A DNA stretch of 64,000 nt. Origin: Mycolicibacterium crocinum. GTDB lineage: Bacteria > Actinomycetota > Actinomycetes > Mycobacteriales > Mycobacteriaceae. The notes beneath the pieces are model-generated. The model searched no databases, had not been told where the DNA came from, and saw nothing but the letters and a program-made list of their open reading frames with translations. This document shows, piece by piece, positions 16,911 through 26,781 of this stretch (positions are counted from its first letter, which is position 1; every line of letters begins with the position of its first letter). The translations under genes were made by a program, and so were the position numbers. The stretch covers positions 620,001-684,000 of the forward strand of contig NZ_CP092362.2 of the NCBI RefSeq assembly GCF_022370635.2, read 5' to 3'.

Positions 16911-17471
16911 TTAGAAAACCTCGGCCCCCTGGGTGCCGACGAGCATTCCATGACCGGTGCCGTCGTTGGTGAAGCGGGTGCCGTCGCTGCCGGCTTCGAT
17001 GGTCCAGCCGACCGCGTGATAGGTCGCGTAGTCGAGCGTTGTGGTCGGGATGTCACCAAGGTTGCCGGCGATCCAGCGCAGGCTGCCGCTCGCAGTCACC
17101 TCGACGCCGTTGGCGGGTTCGCCGTTGACGACGGGTGGATTGGTGAAGTTCGATTCGCAGCCGACCGCCCGGGCATTGATCTGGCATCGGGTCTGACCCG
17201 ACTTGGTTTCGATGTAGACGTAGCCGGTGTCACTCGGTGGCAGTGTCTGACCGCCCGGGTTGGGTATCGCGGGCGACAGCGTCGGGCTGTTCGTGGTCGT
17301 CGGCGTGGATACGGTCGGCTTACTGGTGGGGAAGCTCGGCTCGCCGCCCGGTCCGCAGCCGGGACACCGGGCCGCGCCGTCGGTGGTGTTGCTGCATCCG
17401 GCAGCGGCCGCGCCCGCGGCGACCAGCCACACCACCGCCACTGCGGCCCTCATGCCGTTGGATATCCGCAC
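16911..17471 (-). CDS. lpqJ: LpqJ-like lipoprotein (Rv0344c homologue)
   Basis: A 186-residue protein from the GTG at 17471, chosen because AGGAG lies 6 bases upstream; the ATG at 17453 is the alternative. A signal peptide (AVAVVWLVAAGAAAAG) ends at a lipobox-like AAGC, so the cysteine is probably acylated and the protein anchored outside the membrane. A Pro/Ser/Thr-rich linker leads to a C-terminal globular domain with two cysteines (TRCQINARAVGCESNF). Its place after iniC matches M. tuberculosis lpqJ. The function is unknown. Confidence 0.82.
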   Translation of the reverse strand: MRISNGMRAAVAVVWLVAAGAAAAGCSNTTDGAARCPGCGPGGEPSFPTSKPTVSTPTTTNSPTLSPAIPNPGGQTLPPSDTGYVYIETKSGQTRCQINARAVGCESNFTNPPVVNGEPANGVEVTASGSLRWIAGNLGDIPTTTLDYATYHAVGWTIEAGSDGTRFTNDGTGHGMLVGTQGAEVF

Positions 17472-17622
17472 ACCGAACTCCTGCCGTCGCCTGTCAGGGT
17501 ACGCAAACAGTGACGGATGTGACTGAAGTGACTCGCGGGTCGGGGCTCGCGAGCCTGCTGAACCCTCGGACTCGCCGCCCGCGACCGCGTTAGATTCGAC
17601 GCACCGACGAAAGGGTGCGCCC

Positions 17623-19356
17623 ATGACCGACACCGGCCGCCTGTTGTTCAACCCGAACACCTACGACCCCCGACAATTCGATCCCGAGACACGGCGCCAA
17701 CTCACCGCGTTGATCGGGTGGTTCGAGGAGCGCGGCAAGGCGCGCCTGCTCCAAGAAGACCACGACGCGGTGTGGGTGTCGGACTTCCTGGACTTCATCG
17801 GCCAGGAGCGGATCTTCGCCACGTTCTTGACCCCCTCGGAGTTCGGCCTCGGGGATGACAACAAGCGCTGGGACACCTCCCGCAACGCCGCGCTGAGCGA
17901 AATCCTCGGTTTCTACGGGCTGGCGTACTGGTATGCCGAACAGGTCACGATCCTCGGGCTGGGCCCAATCTGGCAGAGCGACAACATCAAAGCCAAGGAA
18001 CGGGCCGCCGCGCAGCTCGAGGCCGGCGGAGTGATGGCGTTCGCCCTGTCCGAGCGCGAGCACGGCGCCGACATCTACGACACCGACATGATTCTCACTC
18101 CCGCCGACGATGAAGGCCTGGCCTTCCGCGCCAACGGCGAGAAGTACTACATCGGCAACGGCAACGTGGCCGGCATGGTGTCGGTGTTCTCCCGTCGGTC
18201 CGACGTCGAGGGTCCCGACGGGTATGTGTGGTTCGTCGCGGACAGCTCACATCCGGCCTACGAGCTGATCGGCAACGTGGTGCGCGGGCAGATGTACGTC
18301 AGTACCTTCGCGCTGCACGACTATCCGGTCCGCGAGGAAGACATCCTGTGTACGGGGCCCGAAGCATTCTCGGTCGCGCTGAACACCGTGAACGTCGGGA
18401 AGTTCAATCTGTGCACGGCCTCCATCGGAATGTGTGAGCACGCGTTCTACGAGGCGATCACCCACGCCAACAACCGCATCCTGTACGGCAATCCGGTGAC
18501 TGACTTCCCGCACGTGCGCGCCGGGCTCGTCGACGCCTATGCCCGGCTGGCCGCGATGAAACTGTTCAGCGACCGCGCCGTCGACTACTTCCGCAGCGCC
18601 AGTCTCGAGGACCGCCGGTATCTGCTGTTCAACCCGGCGACCAAGGCGAAGGTGACGTCGGAGGGCGAGAAGGTGGTGACCCTGTTGTGGGACATCATGG
18701 CCGCCAAGGGTTTCGAACGCGACACCTACTTCACCCAGGTCACCCGGCTGATCGGGGCGCTGCCGCGCCTCGAGGGCACGGTGCACGTCAACGTCGCTCA
18801 GATCCTGAAATTCATGCCGAACTATCTGCTCAACCCGGCGGAGTATCCCGAGATCGGCACCCGCGACGATCCCGCCGACGATACCTTCTTCTGGGCGCAG
18901 GGTCCGGCCCGCGGCGCGTCCAAGGTTCAGTTCGCCGACTGGGCGCCGGTGTACGAAAAAGCCTCTTCGATACCGAATGTTGCGCGTTTCCTCGAGCAGG
19001 CGCGGGCGCTGCAGCAGCTGGTGCTCACCGCCGCGCCGGACGCGGAGCAGCAGCGCGACCTCGACTTCATGCTCGTGGTCGGTCACCTGTTCACCCTCGT
19101 GGTCTACGGCCAGCTGATTCTGGAGCAGGCCCAGTTGCGCGGCATCGACCCGGACCTGGTGGACCAGATCTTCGACGTGCAGGTGCGCGACTTCTCAGCC
19201 TATGCGGTGGCGCTGTATGGCAAGGCGAGTTCGACTTCAGCACAACAGGACTGGGCGCTCGCAGCCGTCCGCAAGCCGGTGACCGACGCGGATCGCTTCG
19301 ACCGGGTGTGGGGACAGGTCAAGGCGTATGACGGCGCATACGCCATGCGCCCGTAG
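17623..19356 (+). CDS. Acyl-CoA dehydrogenase (FadE family)
   Basis: A 577-residue protein, longer than classical ~390-residue FadE proteins. ALSEREHGADI and the YYIGNGNVAG region mark the FAD- and substrate-binding middle domain. The C-terminal half is helical, with KVTSEGEKVVTLLWDIMAAKGFE corresponding to the flavin-contacting helix region. It presumably introduces the alpha-beta double bond into an acyl-CoA or related substrate. AAAGGG precedes the ATG. It is divergent from lpqJ. I cannot assign the FadE number. Confidence 0.85.
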   Translation: MTDTGRLLFNPNTYDPRQFDPETRRQLTALIGWFEERGKARLLQEDHDAVWVSDFLDFIGQERIFATFLTPSEFGLGDDNKRWDTSRNAALSEILGFYGLAYWYAEQVTILGLGPIWQSDNIKAKERAAAQLEAGGVMAFALSEREHGADIYDTDMILTPADDEGLAFRANGEKYYIGNGNVAGMVSVFSRRSDVEGPDGYVWFVADSSHPAYELIGNVVRGQMYVSTFALHDYPVREEDILCTGPEAFSVALNTVNVGKFNLCTASIGMCEHAFYEAITHANNRILYGNPVTDFPHVRAGLVDAYARLAAMKLFSDRAVDYFRSASLEDRRYLLFNPATKAKVTSEGEKVVTLLWDIMAAKGFERDTYFTQVTRLIGALPRLEGTVHVNVAQILKFMPNYLLNPAEYPEIGTRDDPADDTFFWAQGPARGASKVQFADWAPVYEKASSIPNVARFLEQARALQQLVLTAAPDAEQQRDLDFMLVVGHLFTLVVYGQLILEQAQLRGIDPDLVDQIFDVQVRDFSAYAVALYGKASSTSAQQDWALAAVRKPVTDADRFDRVWGQVKAYDGAYAMRP

Positions 19357-19365
19357 TGAGCGCAC

Positions 19366-20223
19366 CTATTGCGTGAAGCGCTTGAAGCGCTTGAACTTCC
19401 ACAGATAGGGTGCCAACCGCCGAACCGGCAACGACCCCGGCCAGTCGTCGGCGCGGAAGTAGGCATCGGACCCACCGTCGACGAAAAGAACGCTGCCGCA
19501 CAGGAAGTCTGCGGCATCGGACAGCATGAAGACCACCCAATCGGCCAGCTGGCCGGCGTCACCGAAGCCACCGATCGGTACCGGGAACGCGTGAATTGTC
19601 TTGGCCTCGGCGGGGGTGGCCAGTTGCTTCTCCAGCAACGGGGTCAAGATGGCGCCCGGGGCGATGGCGTTGAGCCGGATCCCGGCGCCGGCCCACTCGC
19701 GGGTCACCGCATTACGGCGAACCCAGCGGCTCACCGCGATCTTCGAGGCGCCGTAGGCCATCGATGCTGCGGCACGGCCGAAGATCCGCAGGGTCCGCAC
19801 GGCCTTCTCGCCGTCACCGTCCAGCATGGCCCGGATGGCGCGGCCGGGTATCGCCGGAATCGTCGTGGTCGAATTGCTGGAGAACACCACAACTTTGGCG
19901 CGGTCGGCGGCCGCCAGTGCGGGCCGCCAGGCCCGCAGCAGTTCGACCACGCCGAAGTAGTTGACCTGGATGATCCGGGCCGGCTGGTCCTTGCCCGGGG
20001 TCGGGCCGAGCCCAGCCGCCAGCACCGCACCGTCCAGGCGCCCGCCGCACGCGCTCAGTACAGAGTCGGCGGCCGCCCGCCGACCAGCCGGCGTCGAGAG
20101 GTCGGCGATCACATCGGCGGACTGGATGTCCACCCCGATCACGGAGTGCCCGTTGGCTCGCAACCGGTCGACGACCGCTCGACCCATGCCCGACGCGGAC
20201 CCGGTGACGACGTAGGTGCCCAT
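19366..20223 (-). CDS. Short-chain dehydrogenase/reductase (SDR)
   Basis: A 285-residue protein. The cofactor motif TGSASGMG is at residues 7-14 and an acidic D32 after the second strand suggests NAD(H). The SNS serine and YGASK (catalytic Tyr-x3-Lys) are present. A C-terminal GGSDAYFRADDWPG is followed by a basic, aromatic end. The NAG motif is altered to AAGLG. The substrate is unknown. It converges with the acyl-CoA dehydrogenase gene. Confidence 0.87.
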   Translation of the reverse strand: MGTYVVTGSASGMGRAVVDRLRANGHSVIGVDIQSADVIADLSTPAGRRAAADSVLSACGGRLDGAVLAAGLGPTPGKDQPARIIQVNYFGVVELLRAWRPALAAADRAKVVVFSSNSTTTIPAIPGRAIRAMLDGDGEKAVRTLRIFGRAAASMAYGASKIAVSRWVRRNAVTREWAGAGIRLNAIAPGAILTPLLEKQLATPAEAKTIHAFPVPIGGFGDAGQLADWVVFMLSDAADFLCGSVLFVDGGSDAYFRADDWPGSLPVRRLAPYLWKFKRFKRFTQ

Positions 20224-20282
20224 CGAGCGAGTATGGCCTACCGGGTGTCGTTCCCGGCTGCTCTCGGGCGTAACCTCCGATC

Positions 20283-21314
20283 GTGGACGTCGACGTCATG
20301 ACCACCGCGCTGCCCCTCGGAGACATCGGCAGCCTCGCTGCGCGCACTCAGGCCGCCGGCTTCTCCGGAATGTTGTTCACCGAGACCGGCCGCACCCCGT
20401 ACCTCAACGCCGCGGTGGCCTCCCAGGCCGCACCGGGGTTGGAGTTGTCGACCGGTGTCGCCGTTGCGTTCCCGCGCAGCCCGTTCATCACCGCCGCCAC
20501 CGCCTGGGAACTCCAAGAGGGCACCGGCGGACACTTCCGGCTCGGGCTGGGCACCCAGGTCCGCACCCACGTCGTGCGGCGCTACGGTACGGCGTTCGAA
20601 CGCCCAGGCCCGCGCCTGCGCGACTATGTGCTGGCCGTCAAGGCGTGCTTCGCAGCCTTCCGCACCGGGACCCTCGACCATCATGGCGAGTTCTACAACC
20701 TTGACTTCATCACCCCGCAGTGGAGCGCGGGACCCATCGATGCGCCGGATCCGAAGGTCGATATCGCCGCGGTGAATCCCTGGATGCTGCGGATGGCCGG
20801 CGAGGTGGCCGACGGCGTGCATGTCCATCCGATCGGTGAACCCGGCTATATCGCCCGCCATGTGGTGCCGAAAGTCGCTGAGGGAGCGATGAAGTCGGGG
20901 CGCTTGCCGTCGGACATCGCGCTGATCGTGCCGGTGATGACCATCGTCGGTGACACCGACGAAGAACGGGCGGCCGAGCGGGAGCGGGTGCGGTTCTCGA
21001 TGAGTTTCTACGGCAGCACCCCCAACTACGCGTTCATCTGGGACGAGGCCGGCTTCGACGGCACCACGGCGCGCATCCGGGAAAAGCAGAAGGCCGGCGA
21101 CATCAACGGGATGGCAGCCCAGATCACCGACGACCACATCGTCACCTTCGCCACCGAATCGACCTGGGACGGACTGGCGGCGGCGTTGGCCGACAAATAC
21201 GGTGACACCGCGAGCCGGGTCGTGCTCTACAACGCGCTGGGGGATCCCGAGCGTTTCGAGCGGTACGGCGAGGTCGCGCGGCAACTGTCGCAAGGCGGCG
21301 CGCTCGGGCGCTGA
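20283..21314 (+). CDS. F420-dependent oxidoreductase, MSMEG_2256-type LLM family
   Basis: A 343-residue luciferase-like protein with GTG start. FTETGRTPYLNAA and TGVAVAFPRSPF in the N-terminal barrel, GHFRLGLGTQVRTHVVRRYG, and VHPIGEPGYI are characteristic of the mycobacterial/actinobacterial TIGR03617-like group. It is probably an F420-linked redox enzyme of unknown substrate. It is divergent from the SDR gene with a 59-base promoter region. Confidence 0.88.
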   Translation: MDVDVMTTALPLGDIGSLAARTQAAGFSGMLFTETGRTPYLNAAVASQAAPGLELSTGVAVAFPRSPFITAATAWELQEGTGGHFRLGLGTQVRTHVVRRYGTAFERPGPRLRDYVLAVKACFAAFRTGTLDHHGEFYNLDFITPQWSAGPIDAPDPKVDIAAVNPWMLRMAGEVADGVHVHPIGEPGYIARHVVPKVAEGAMKSGRLPSDIALIVPVMTIVGDTDEERAAERERVRFSMSFYGSTPNYAFIWDEAGFDGTTARIREKQKAGDINGMAAQITDDHIVTFATESTWDGLAAALADKYGDTASRVVLYNALGDPERFERYGEVARQLSQGGALGR

Positions 21315-21340
21315 GCACGGTAACCTGCCGCCATGTCGGC

Positions 21341-22102
21341 GTGGATGTGCCCGTGAGCACGCATCTTGCGGTCATCGCGACGCTCGCGCTGGCGCTGCTG
21401 TTCAGTCCGGAGACACTGGTTCTGGGGTTGGTCGTCGCCAGCGACAAGAAGGTGCCCCGACAGGCGACGCTGGCGTTCTCCGGAGGCGCCGTCGCGGGCA
21501 TCGCCTTCGCCACCGGCATCGGTGTCGGCATCGCTGCGCTGACGGGGACGCCCGCGTCTGGAGGGGATCACGCCTCGTGGCCGGCCTTCATCGTCCGGAT
21601 TGTCATCGCGGCCGCGCTGCTGGCGATCGGTGGGCGCCGGGCGCTCGGTGCACTGCGGCACAAACCGATCACGGACGTGTCCAAGCCGCAGCACCGACCC
21701 GGCAAGCTGCGCACCCGGCTCACTCAGCGTTTCCCCGGTCTGGACCCGAAGGCGGATCTGCCTGCCCACCAACGGATCACCCGCGCCGCGATGGCCGGCT
21801 TCGCGGTCTGTGGTCTGCACCCCAAGGTCTTCCCGATCGCGATCGCCGCCGGCCATCAGATCTTGCAGATCGGTGACCGTCCCGAACGTGCGCTCGGCGC
21901 AGTAGTTTTCGCGGTGATCGCCGTCGTTCCCGCGCTGACGCCAACAGTCATCGAGATGGTTCGCCCGGGTGCCGCCGACCGCATCAAGGAGGGCTACGAG
22001 CGCATCATGAAGGTGCACGGTCGCTGGATAGTCGCCGTGCTCCTGCTGGCCGCGGCCGTCTACGTCGGCCACGGTGCGTTCGAGCACATGCCGAAGCACT
22101 GA
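21341..22102 (+). CDS. GAP/Sap-family polytopic membrane protein
   Basis: A 253-residue protein with about six membrane segments and the LysE/GAP-like signature LFSPETLVLGLVVAS at the start. A second half repeats the pattern around GFAVCGLHPKVFPIAIAAG. Mycobacterial relatives (Gap, Sap) help transfer glycopeptidolipids or sulfolipids to the surface. The start is GTG 21341 or GTG 21353; neither is clearly better. It is followed 1 base later by the MFS gene. Confidence 0.75.
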   Translation: MDVPVSTHLAVIATLALALLFSPETLVLGLVVASDKKVPRQATLAFSGGAVAGIAFATGIGVGIAALTGTPASGGDHASWPAFIVRIVIAAALLAIGGRRALGALRHKPITDVSKPQHRPGKLRTRLTQRFPGLDPKADLPAHQRITRAAMAGFAVCGLHPKVFPIAIAAGHQILQIGDRPERALGAVVFAVIAVVPALTPTVIEMVRPGAADRIKEGYERIMKVHGRWIVAVLLLAAAVYVGHGAFEHMPKH

Positions 22103-22103
22103 T

Positions 22104-23342
22104 GTGAACCCGGCGACCGGGGAGCCTGATTCGGGGCGTCTGGGCGGGCTGCTCAGTGGCGTCCTGCTCACCCAGATCGCCAACAGCGCCGTGCATCTGG
22201 CGCAGCCGCTTCTGGTTGCCGATTTGTCCGGGTCGCTGGGCAGCGCCGCCTTCTTCTCGGCGTTCGGCACCGCACTGCACATGGTGGGTACCTATCTCGG
22301 CGGCTGGCCGACGGAGCGCTTCGGGGCTCGCCGGGTATTGGTCACCACCACGCTCCTGCGCGGCGTGGTCCTGGCGGGCATACCCGCCGCGATGGCCATG
22401 GGGTTGGCCAACCTGACCTGGGTCATGGTGTGTTACAGCGCCGAAGCGCTGATCCGCGGGTATGTCGACACCTCCGTGCACACGATTCCGCTTGAACTTG
22501 CCGGGCACCGGCCGCAGCTGCTGGACAGGATCAACTCCCGTTATGAGTTGGCCTTCGAGATCGGTGCTGTCGTGGGACCGCTCATGCTCAGCGGATTGAT
22601 GATGTGGTCGGCAGAAATCGTGTCGCACATCGTCATTCCGGTCGGCTTCGCCTTATCCGCCGCGTGCTACCTACTGATTCCTGAGCGGCCGGCCATCCCG
22701 GTCGAAGACCGCAACCACACCCACGGCGGGGCGTGGGCGGGTGTCAAGTACATCCTCAAGCACCGGTACCTGCTGATGGTCGTCGTCGGCCTGATGTTGT
22801 TCCACCTCTACGAATTACGCAAAGATCTGAGCGCATTCTTCGCCAAGGGACTGCTACACCAACCGCACATGGCCGGCCACGTCGGATCGGCCTTCGCCCT
22901 CGGCGGGGTGGCGGGTGCACTGCTGTACACGGTCACTGTGCGCCGCGGCTCCGGCCGCGGCTGGATGTTCGCCGGTGTCGGCGGGACGGTGTTGCTTGCC
23001 GTGGGCTGGCTGCCGGTGAACCTGTGGATCATGGTGGGCGCGGTGTTCCTGTTCGGGGTTACCAACGTCTGCGCACGGTTGGTCCTCACGCGCTGGCGCC
23101 AGGAGCTGACCCCGCTGGAACACGCGGGTGGCGTGACCGCCGCCTCGGAGTTCGGCCGCACGGCGGCCTCGGTCGGAGTGGACAGCCTGGTCGGCGGGGC
23201 GTTCAGCGCGGGAGCCACCGCGTACGGGTCGTTCGGGATCGTGGGTGCCGCGCTGGGGATCTTCGCCCTTGCGCAGCTGGCGCTTGCGCGAGCGCTGAAA
23301 CGCTTGCCCGGCAAGGAGATACCGGCGACCAGCGACAGCTAG
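22104..23342 (+). CDS. Major facilitator superfamily transporter
   Basis: About 412 residues from the GTG at 22104, one base after the preceding stop. It has about 12 hydrophobic segments and the MFS loop GGWPTERFGARRVL between helices 2 and 3. The substrate is unknown. Probable translational coupling to the GAP-family gene suggests a joint role in export. It shares a CTAG stop overlap with the convergent hydrolase gene at 23339. Confidence 0.85.
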   Translation: MNPATGEPDSGRLGGLLSGVLLTQIANSAVHLAQPLLVADLSGSLGSAAFFSAFGTALHMVGTYLGGWPTERFGARRVLVTTTLLRGVVLAGIPAAMAMGLANLTWVMVCYSAEALIRGYVDTSVHTIPLELAGHRPQLLDRINSRYELAFEIGAVVGPLMLSGLMMWSAEIVSHIVIPVGFALSAACYLLIPERPAIPVEDRNHTHGGAWAGVKYILKHRYLLMVVVGLMLFHLYELRKDLSAFFAKGLLHQPHMAGHVGSAFALGGVAGALLYTVTVRRGSGRGWMFAGVGGTVLLAVGWLPVNLWIMVGAVFLFGVTNVCARLVLTRWRQELTPLEHAGGVTAASEFGRTAASVGVDSLVGGAFSAGATAYGSFGIVGAALGIFALAQLALARALKRLPGKEIPATSDS

Positions 23343-25453
23343 GCCGCGTTGACCGTGACGGTCGACGGGTCCACCGTCGGCAGCGACAGCTCGACGTTCG
23401 ACACAGTGACCGAGCCGAGCGCCCCGACCGCGCGGTACGAGGCCGACGACCCGAACACCTGCAGCGTGACCTTCTGGCCGGGCTTCAGCGTCTGGGCCAC
23501 CATCTCGAGGTCGACGTCGGCGATGCGCTGAGTTCCGTCCAGCGTCACCGCGATCGGAGTGACCTGGTTGCCCAGCACCTGGCCGGTCGAGCTGTCGACG
23601 AGCTGGGCGTAGAGATGATCGCCCGAACCGGTGCCCGTATAGGTGAAGGTCAGGTGAGGAGCACCGACCACGTACGTCGTCGTGGTGACGGCGGGGGTCG
23701 TGTAGTTCAACGCGTCGATTGCCCGCGACGACCCGATGGGCAGCACTCCGAGCAGCCCGCCGGCACCCAGGAACGGCACCAGCGGCAGCGTCCGGGTGCC
23801 TGCGCTGGACAGCACGACCGGGTCGCTCGGCGTGAGGTCATAGGACGCCGACGAAAGGTGCTGTCCGTGTTGGTCGACCCACTCGAACTGCGGGCCGGTG
23901 GCCACGGAGGCATCACCCATGACGTAGTGGTCGAGCCACTCGAGGGTGCGCTGTTGGACCAGCACGCCGCCGGTGTTGAACAGATCGTTCGTGCACACGC
24001 CGTGACCGCCGCAGAACCAGATCACTTTGGTGTCAACGTTGTTCATCAGCACCTGTGCGTTGGCGTCGGCCTCGGCGAGGGTGAACAGGGTGTCGACGGT
24101 GCCCTCGATCAGCAGGGTGGGCGCGGTGATCTGGCTGAGCAGATCTGTCGGGAGGCCTGGTCCGCGTTGCTCCAGCAGAGCCACATCCGCCGGTGTCAAA
24201 TGCCCGGTCAGGTCGCCGTAGATGGTGGCCGGAATGATCGCCGGATTGGTGCGGGCCAGTGTGAGGACCAGGACGGCCGACAGCAGCGTGCCCCAACCAC
24301 TCTTGAACGACTGAGCCTTATAGAGCGAGCTGGTCAGGCTGTTCCATGCGATGGTGGGCACGATCGCATCGACCCGGTGATCGGTTGCCGCCGTGACCAA
24401 TTGGATGCCGCCGCCATACGATGCGCCGACCATGCCCATGCGGGGATCGAGGTTGGTCGGATCACCGTCGAGTTTGACCTCCGGCTGGGTGGCGACCCAA
24501 CTGATGATCGCCGACACGTCCCGTGCCTCGTAGTCCGGCGAGTCGATCTGCAGCTGGCCGCCCGAGAAGTATTCGCCGCGTGGGTCCCACGTCACGACGT
24601 TGTAGCCGGCGTTGCGCAGCGCGAGGATGCTCGGCATGCCGAGGGCGTTGGTGAGGACGCCGTCCAGCGGGGTTCCGTAGATGCTCGTCTGGCCGGGCAT
24701 GCCCAATCCCGGCCCGTAGAAGATCGTCGGCGCCTGGGTGCCTTCCTGGAGTCCGGCGGCCGGCATGAAATGGACATAGATCTGGGTGCCGTCGAACGAC
24801 ACGACCTTGACGTCGCGGGGCCGCGCGGCGTTGGGCGATGTGCCCGGTGGCACCGGATAACCGAACAGCGGATGAAGAATGTCGCCGACCACTGGAATCT
24901 GGTGGATGAACGCCACGATCGGGGTGAACAGGACCGGCCCGATCACCGGGATGTGCTGCAAGAAAGCCAGCGGCGCGATCTGCGTGATGGCGACGACCGA
25001 CGTCGGAACGGCCGGCACGTCCGCCGTGGTGACGGTGTTCGTCGCCGCGGCCAGCGGGCGCTGGGGCGAGATGGCGGCCTGGGTCTCTCGGCGGGATGTG
25101 GCCGCCAGCACCAGCGTCACCGGGGAATCGACGGGCGCCGCCGGATCGTCGGTCACGGTGCGGGTTGCCGTGGCGGTCGCCGTCGCACGCGGCGTTGTCA
25201 TCGACTGAACGGTCGCCTTCGAGGTGGCCTTGCTGTTCGCAGCCGCGCCGGAACCGGTGCTGACCTTCCGAGCGCTCTTGGCAACTCCGCTGTGTTGCGC
25301 CGACTGCGTTGACCCGGCAGCGCTCGTCGACGACGAATCCGAGGCACCCGACGGCGCGGCCGAGGCCTGCCCGGCGCCGGAAACGACGGCCACCCCTATT
25401 CCCAGTGCTACCGCAAGCCCACCAATTCGACCGACAAACGCCCCTGCACCCAT
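23339..25453 (-). CDS. Exported alpha/beta hydrolase of the CocE/X-Pro peptidase-like type
   Basis: About 704 residues from ATG 25453 (MGAGAFVGRIGGLAVALG), a typical mycobacterial exported-protein start; an upstream start at 25564 is possible. A signal sequence ends near ASA, followed by a Ser/Thr/Ala-rich linker of about 130 residues. The hydrolase domain contains the nucleophile elbow GASYGGG, an acid in EGTVDTLF and a histidine in CGGHGVC. A C-terminal beta-sandwich-like domain is consistent with the CocE/S15 fold. It is probably a cell-wall or extracellular esterase or peptidase. Confidence 0.82.
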   Translation of the reverse strand: MGAGAFVGRIGGLAVALGIGVAVVSGAGQASAAPSGASDSSSTSAAGSTQSAQHSGVAKSARKVSTGSGAAANSKATSKATVQSMTTPRATATATATRTVTDDPAAPVDSPVTLVLAATSRRETQAAISPQRPLAAATNTVTTADVPAVPTSVVAITQIAPLAFLQHIPVIGPVLFTPIVAFIHQIPVVGDILHPLFGYPVPPGTSPNAARPRDVKVVSFDGTQIYVHFMPAAGLQEGTQAPTIFYGPGLGMPGQTSIYGTPLDGVLTNALGMPSILALRNAGYNVVTWDPRGEYFSGGQLQIDSPDYEARDVSAIISWVATQPEVKLDGDPTNLDPRMGMVGASYGGGIQLVTAATDHRVDAIVPTIAWNSLTSSLYKAQSFKSGWGTLLSAVLVLTLARTNPAIIPATIYGDLTGHLTPADVALLEQRGPGLPTDLLSQITAPTLLIEGTVDTLFTLAEADANAQVLMNNVDTKVIWFCGGHGVCTNDLFNTGGVLVQQRTLEWLDHYVMGDASVATGPQFEWVDQHGQHLSSASYDLTPSDPVVLSSAGTRTLPLVPFLGAGGLLGVLPIGSSRAIDALNYTTPAVTTTTYVVGAPHLTFTYTGTGSGDHLYAQLVDSSTGQVLGNQVTPIAVTLDGTQRIADVDLEMVAQTLKPGQKVTLQVFGSSASYRAVGALGSVTVSNVELSLPTVDPSTVTVNAA

Positions 25454-25608
25454 TCGTCTATAAGTAGCTTGAGGTGCCGGTGATGTCTGGCGGTTCGCCC
25501 AACCTGTGACAAGTCTGACGATCTCGTCAAAAACTCGGATCCGCCGATGCGGCCGAGATGGCATGCGGCGCCGTTACGATCGGGTGTCACACGAGACGAG
25601 GGAGTCTG

Positions 25609-26781
25609 ATGACGCGGCGGGGGTTGGCGTTGGTCTCTGCTGCCGTGCTGGCACTGAGCGCCTGTGGATCCCACACGGCGCCCGAGGCCAAACAGACAAC
25701 ATCGCGGGTCCTCGGGTCGGTTCCGCTGACGAACGTCGTCGACTCGCTGCGCGACGCCGCCGCATCGATGAGCGTCGTCACGCACGTCTCGCGGTCGGGT
25801 ATCAACGACTGGGAGTCACGTCCCACCGCGTCGGTCTTCGTCCCCAAAGGTGCTGCGCCGCAAGGTGGTTTCCCTATCGTGGTGCTGGGCCACCACATCA
25901 CCGGCCTCAGTCCCGGGTGCGCTCCATCGCAGTCGGCGACGCTCGACGGTCTGGCACCGGCCGTCGAAGCCCTGCTGCGTGCCGGCTATGTCGTCGCGGT
26001 GCCGGACCTCCAGGGTCTGGGCCCGCTGTCCGCCGATCCGACCCCGAGTGACAAGAACCATCCGTATCTGGACTCGGCGACCGCCGGATACAACATGATC
26101 GACGCGGCACGCGCGACCCACGAGGCGGTGCCGCAAACGTCGGCGTCATGGGTGGCCGTCGGCACCGGCGAGGGCGGCCAGGGCGCCTGGGCGGCCAACG
26201 AACTGGCCATCAATTACAGCGAGGACAACTTCAAAATCGTTGGCTCGGTGAGTATCTCGCCGATGGCCGACGTCGACGGCCTTGCCGATGCCGCGTGGGA
26301 CGGCACCCTGACCGATGACCAGAAGGTTGAGCTCTCCCGCCTGCTGGCCGGCCTGCAGGGGGAGTATCCCGACGTGGTCAAACTCGATGATTTCCGGCGC
26401 GGTGCGGCAACTCAGCAGTGGGATGCGCTGCTCGGCTGCCAGCCCGCACCCAGCGCCCAGCAGGTCGCCGCGCAGATCCCGGCCGCCGATCTGCGGCCCG
26501 CATCCGAGGACGCGCTTGCCACGCTGCGCGGTTTCCTGAAGAAGATCACCCTGCCGCAGGCCCCGGCGCAAGCCCCGATGATGGTGATCTACGGCGACGC
26601 CGACCCCCTCACCCCGGCCGCCTGGACCGACCGGGCTCTCGACGCGGCGTGCAAGTTCGGTGACACCATCACCATTCAGAAGGAGCCGCAGGCCCAGCCG
26701 GCGTCCGAGGCCCAGCTGGCCTGGATCGCGGACCGGTTCGCCGGGAAACCCGCGCCCAACGATTGTGCGGGTAGTCCCTGA
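25609..26781 (+). CDS. Lipoprotein of the secretory-lipase (LIP) type, nucleophile serine missing
   Basis: A 390-residue protein. The ATG at 25609 has GAGGGAG upstream. Signal peptide with lipobox LSAC (Cys about residue 19). The alpha/beta-hydrolase core is recognisable (VVLGHHITG, VAVPDLQGLG), but the nucleophile elbow, normally G-x-S-x-G, reads GTGEG, so Gly replaces Ser. A later YGDADPLTP carries the acid-region motif. It may be catalytically dead or use another residue. The stop overlaps the next ATG (ATGA), so it is coupled to the esterase that follows. Confidence 0.78.
   Translation: MTRRGLALVSAAVLALSACGSHTAPEAKQTTSRVLGSVPLTNVVDSLRDAAASMSVVTHVSRSGINDWESRPTASVFVPKGAAPQGGFPIVVLGHHITGLSPGCAPSQSATLDGLAPAVEALLRAGYVVAVPDLQGLGPLSADPTPSDKNHPYLDSATAGYNMIDAARATHEAVPQTSASWVAVGTGEGGQGAWAANELAINYSEDNFKIVGSVSISPMADVDGLADAAWDGTLTDDQKVELSRLLAGLQGEYPDVVKLDDFRRGAATQQWDALLGCQPAPSAQQVAAQIPAADLRPASEDALATLRGFLKKITLPQAPAQAPMMVIYGDADPLTPAAWTDRALDAACKFGDTITIQKEPQAQPASEAQLAWIADRFAGKPAPNDCAGSP

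Noticed and set aside
22733..25312. 859-residue plus-strand frame over the MFS and hydrolase genes
   Set aside because: Arg/Gly-rich shadow crossing two real genes.
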